DNA of 14,985 nucleotides. It comes from Baffinella frigidus (Eukaryota; Cryptophyceae; Cryptomonadales; Baffinellaceae). The DNA is taken from positions 734,562 to 749,546 of the forward strand of contig MU646415.1 of the NCBI GenBank assembly GCA_026770585.1, read 5' to 3'. The notes under the pieces are model-generated. The model did not search any database. It was not told the DNA's origin and saw only the letters and a list, made by a program, of their open reading frames with translations. Of this stretch, positions 14,101-14,985 are shown piece by piece. The position numbers and the translations under genes were made by a program. Within the stretch, counting starts at the first letter, position 1, and every line of letters begins with the position of its first letter.

Positions 14101-14771
14101 TTCGGGACGGATGGGCCCGCCTCCCAACGGATAGGCCCGCCTCGGGACACCATAATCCCTAACCATAAACCCCAAGTTGACAAGGTATAGACCCGCCTCG
14201 GGACGGATAGGCCCGCCTCCGGACGGATATTCCCGCTTCTGGACCGACAGGCCCGCCTTGGGAAAGAAAGTCCCGCGTCGGGAAACCCCAAACCCTCAAC
14301 TCTAAACCCTAAACCCCAAACCCTGAACTCTAAACTCTAAACCCTAAACCCTGAACTCTAAACCTTAAACCCTAAACCCTAAAACCTAAAACCTAAAACT
14401 CAAACTTTAATCACTAAACCCTAAACCCTAAACCCTAAACCACACTCCCCAACTCCCAAACCCCAAACCCCAAACCCCAAACCACAAACCACAAACCAGG
14501 CTGATGGCGACGGGCAGACTCCGCTCCTCCTCGCGTGCCAGCAGGGTTTTGCAAGCATCGTGCGTGACCTTATCGACGAAGGCGCGAACATCACCCGGGT
14601 ACGCATTTCCCGCCCCGGTAGCATTGAGACACCAAACGCAATTATGTTGGGGTACGACTGGTTCAGCATGGGGTGAACACGCCCATCCCGTTAGTTCCAC
14701 TAGGGCTGATCGCACTTGCAGAGTACAAGAAACTGCTGAAGCACACCATCTCGCCACAACCCGGCAGTTGA
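7984..14771 (+). CDS. Ankyrin-repeat protein gene, seven exons (gene model)
   Basis: Joining 7984-8112, 8528-8575, 9668-9755, 10923-10975, 12953-13051, 14500-14598 and 14667-14771 gives one open frame of about 206 residues ending at TGA 14769-14771. ANK repeats start near residues 15, 44, 77, 110 and 143, and each keeps the G-x-T/S-A/P-L...G-x-x-x-V-V-x-x-L...G-A-x-V-N pattern. A degenerate last repeat follows. The turn between repeats is 11 residues at every junction, so exon phases and ends support each other. ANK proteins bind other proteins through the stacked helix pairs; no catalytic domain, signal peptide or membrane segment is present, so a cytosolic or nuclear adaptor is likely. Introns are 68 to 1977 bp and repeat-filled. 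Partner and pathway cannot be told. Confidence 0.75.
8113..8527 (+). repeat. Intron 1: G-rich then C-rich telomere-like repeats with donor echoes
   Basis: The first half is G-rich on the plus strand (TCTAGGG, TTCGGGGG, TTAGGG). From about 8345 it is C-rich (AACCCTAAACCCC, CCCTAAA). The switch sits at the 8291-8347 echo of the exon 1 donor edge. The intron ends CCCTAAATCAG|G. Confidence 0.75.
8528..8575 (+). CDS. Ankyrin gene exon 2 (first half of ANK2)
   Basis: Sixteen codons, EGYTALHLAAVGGDLP, the first helix and turn of an ANK repeat. Acceptor AAATCAG|GAG, donor CCG|GTACCC, phase 0 at both ends. The second half of the repeat starts exon 3. Four echoes of the 3' edge, centred on GTGGGAGGGGATCTTCCGGTA or variants, lie at 8649-8675, 8758-8785, 8848-8875 and 9049-9075. 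Confidence 0.8.
8900..9010. repeat. Dispersed repeat inside intron 2, inverted copy of 2545-2660
   Basis: AAAGTTGATTCTCACCCGGG, CCCGGAAATCCGGG and GTGGCTGCTAAGTGG occur in the opposite order and strand to the copy at 2545-2660. GCTGCTAAGTGG appears once more at 11727 in intron 4. Confidence 0.65.
9256..9410. repeat. Foldback in intron 2
   Basis: GGTACTGCACTGCCAGGGCG...TTTTGTAGTAGTCAACTCA pairs imperfectly with TGAATTGACTTTTACAAAAT...GGCCTGGCAGTGTACTGTGG. The middle holds TACCTCGTCTCCAAGTTGACAGATTTTG, similar to the C-family core. Confidence 0.65.
9668..9755 (+). CDS. Ankyrin gene exon 3 (end of ANK2, start of ANK3)
   Basis: 29 codons plus one base: VVRELLRGGVAVNFGSM, then FGLTALIAASEG. Acceptor TTTTCCATAG|GTGG, donor GGGCG|GTACTAG, phase 1. 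Together with exon 2 it completes a 33-residue ANK repeat. A partial second copy at 9965-10025 reads VDFGSMFGLTALIAACEG before the same GTACT donor and could serve as an alternative exon if an acceptor were usable. A further fragment lies at 9824-9853. Confidence 0.8.
9756..10922 (+). repeat. Intron 3: mainly CCCTGAA heptamer repeat
   Basis: Long runs of AACCCTGAACCCTG dominate 9779-9830, 10246-10575 and 10725-10860, drifting to CCATAAA and AATAAATA. Also present are exon 3 echoes (9824-9853, 9965-10025), an inverted repeat at 10101-10261, the hairpin CCATAAACC-AA-GGTTTATGG at 10648-10667, and a truncated copy of exon 4 at 10690-10727 that runs straight into AACCCTGAACCC. Minus-strand open frames here are heptamer translations (GFRVQGSGF). 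Confidence 0.75.
10101..10261. repeat. Inverted repeat carrying telomere-like ends and a 20-bp palindrome
   Basis: 10101-10127 (CAGGGTTCAGGGTTTGCGTG, then ATCGTCG) and 10235-10261 are reverse complements with one mismatch. The middle includes a perfect 20-bp palindrome CCGCGTGACCGGTCACGCGG at 10181-10200. CAACTTAACTATCTGCTAC / GTAGCAGATAGTTGATA (about 10078-10145) forms another inverted pair overlapping the left arm. Confidence 0.7.
10923..10975 (+). CDS. Ankyrin gene exon 4 (second half of ANK3), GC donor
   Basis: Completes the split codon from exon 3 and reads G-FLDVVKELLMGGATVNQ. Acceptor ATGCAG|GCTT. The donor that preserves the 33-residue spacing is CAG|GCACCT, a GC-type site. A GT nine bases earlier (ACG|GTCAAC) also keeps the frame but would shorten the repeat by three residues. 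Related copies are at 10690-10727 (truncated, no donor) and 11368-11411 (VVKELLMGGATVDQ, lacking the first residues). I choose 10923 because it alone has the full sequence and an acceptor. Confidence 0.7.
11081..11122. repeat. 42-bp palindrome-ended insertion with CAACC duplication
   Basis: The insert splits a copy of the exon 4 donor edge: GCGACGGTCAACC (to 11080), insert, CAACCAGGCACC (from 11123). CAACC is duplicated at 11076-11080 and 11123-11127. The insert ends in a perfect 23-base hairpin with AATGATAAATA arms around one G (11100-11122). Confidence 0.6.
12314..12462. repeat. Foldback element A3 with TAATATTAC loop
   Basis: Ends GATCTCAT and ATGAGATC, arms about 57-59 bp (GGAAACGGTTTTGATTTAAA... 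TTGCCACAC against GTGTGGTAAATTTCATTGCC...). TAATATTAC lies at 12381-12389, near the exact centre. It resembles A2 in the arms and A1 in the loop. Confidence 0.85.
12562..12607. repeat. 46-bp repeat with GTATACAACGTATAC, copy 2
   Basis: Second copy of 7189-7234, now inside intron 4 and shortly before a decoy acceptor (CGTCCGCTCTCTCCGTAG). Confidence 0.8.
12953..13051 (+). CDS. Ankyrin gene exon 5 (ANK4, exactly 33 codons)
   Basis: VNEDGASALLVAVEEGHLDV, then VRELCKAHADVDK. Acceptor TCTCTCTCCCGTAG|GTG, donor AAG|GTCTCG, phase 0 both ends, so the exon is one whole repeat module. An upstream near-copy after the acceptor at 12740 reads VNENGASALLVATEE and then hits a stop. One after 12215 is shifted by one base. 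Partial downstream copies of the 3' half at about 13246-13302 and 13454-13502 keep LDVVRELCKAHADVDK or a version broken by a 4-base duplication. Confidence 0.85.
13052..14290. repeat. Minisatellite in intron 5, unit about GGATAGGCCCGCCTCCGGAC
   Basis: Dozens of variants of a roughly 20-bp unit (CGGATAGGCCCGCCTCGGGA and kin) are punctuated every 100-150 bp by CCCTAAGTTGACAAGG(T/G). The latter reproduces the exon 5 donor edge GTCGACAAG|GT. The first unit begins right at the true donor (GTCTCGCCCCGCCTCCGGAC). Minus-strand frames through this (RGGPIRPEAGLS) are repeat translations. Confidence 0.85.
14284..14499. repeat. Telomere-like CCCTAAA/CCCCAAA run ending intron 5
   Basis: Near-continuous AACCCTAAACCCTAAA with ACTCTAA and CCCCAAA variants, ending ACCACAAACCAG|G. 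This is the purest CCCTAAA stretch in the window, yet it is internal and abuts an exon, so it is interstitial. Confidence 0.85.
14500..14598 (+). CDS. Ankyrin gene exon 6 (ANK5, exactly 33 codons)
   Basis: ADGDGQTPLLLACQQGFASI, then VRDLIDEGANITR. A clean ANK repeat: DGQTPLLLAC, G, IVRDLIDEGANI. Acceptor ACCAG|G, donor CGG|GTACGC, phase 0 at both ends, again one repeat per exon. No nearby echo copies were seen, unlike the other exons. Confidence 0.85.
14599..14666 (+). other. Intron 6, 68 bp
   Basis: GTACGC...GGTTCAG. It is short, repeat-free and has no heptamers, in contrast with the other introns. Its acceptor is followed by C, not G. Confidence 0.55.
14667..14771 (+). CDS. Ankyrin gene exon 7 (C-terminus)
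   Basis: 34 codons HGVNTPIPLVPLGLIALAEY, KKLLKHTISPQPGS, then TGA 14769-14771. HGVNTPIPLVPLG...AEYKKLLKH resembles the degenerate capping repeat that often ends ANK domains. Phase 0 agrees with the exon 6 donor. Nothing resembling AATAAA follows; if intron 6 is not spliced, translation would read on from GTACGC instead. Confidence 0.6.
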   Translation, partial: HGVNTPIPLVPLGLIALAEYKKLLKHTISPQPGS

Positions 14772-14898
14772 GACGCGCTGGGGTGTCTTCTACGCTGTGA
14801 ACCTCCACATAGTTGGTTCCGCAGGAGATGTGGTCGGAATGTCGGGAGACCAGAAATCTGGGTGAAACGTCGGTTGGGAAGATGGTTTTGTACCGAGC

Positions 14899-14985
14899 AA
14901 TTACTAGTTACTACCACGCGATTACTAGTTACTACCACGAATATTACTACCACGAATACCGAGCAATTACTAGTTACTACCACGC
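14899..14985. repeat. Tandem repeat ATTACTAGTTACTACCACG
   Basis: About four copies, one of them shortened, of a 20- to 22-bp unit run to the window edge. The preceding TTTTGTACCGAGCAATTACT links it to the TGTACCGAACAAT repeat of intron 4. One copy contains GAATATTAC, one base off TAATATTAC. Confidence 0.75.

Noticed and set aside
13236-14291. Several minus-strand frames reading RGGPIRPEAGLS repeats
   Set aside because: Direct translations of the 20-bp minisatellite in intron 5.
14284-14499. True chromosome end
   Set aside because: The CCCTAAA run is degenerate, internal, and followed immediately by an in-frame ankyrin exon.
1-14985. Transposase, reverse transcriptase or Rep genes to match the many foldbacks
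   Set aside because: None recognised on either strand; all mobile-like elements here appear non-autonomous. A dinoflagellate spliced-leader relic was also looked for by eye and not seen.

Overview
The window looks like nuclear DNA of a unicellular, intron-rich eukaryote. Telomere-like heptamers (CCCTAAA/TTTAGGG and drifted CCCTGAA, CCCCAAA) are scattered inside introns. There are no bacterial operons or ribosome binding sites, and no long uninterrupted gene. Five of six inferred splice acceptors read AG|G and one donor is GC, which recalls dinoflagellates and other alveolate algae. The Arabidopsis-type telomere repeat fits those groups and several others, so placement is tentative.

Layout. 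1-4510 is almost pure repeat: a three-unit tandem array (180-775), nested foldback (MITE-like) elements (1092-2400), a 35-bp array (2815-2965), foldbacks A1 and C1 (3166-3530), a 22-bp array (3681-3745) and a four-unit higher-order array (3750-4516). 4510-5520 is GC-rich and holds the best candidate for a second gene: an ATG at 5164 opening on a clear signal peptide, with a plausible intron and second exon. 5578-7930 is again foldbacks and GC-rich repeats, including one element inserted into another with a TA duplication.

7938-14771 holds the one gene I can reconstruct with confidence: a plus-strand ankyrin-repeat gene of seven small exons. The exons join in frame into about 206 residues with five good ANK repeats and a degenerate sixth. 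Repeat registers stay exact across the junctions, which independently supports the gene model. Its introns (up to about 2 kb) are filled with telomere-like heptamers, minisatellite and short copies of the neighbouring exon edges.

The most unusual feature is this exon-edge echoing. At most junctions, 20-60 bp spanning the exon end and splice site is repeated 2 to 10 times inside the intron, usually embedded in telomere-like repeat. The second notable signal is a foldback family whose loop carries TAATATTAC, the nonanucleotide known from rolling-circle origins of CRESS DNA replicons. It is conserved in three copies, one split by a second foldback. No transposase, reverse transcriptase, Rep, rRNA, convincing tRNA or CRISPR array was recognised.
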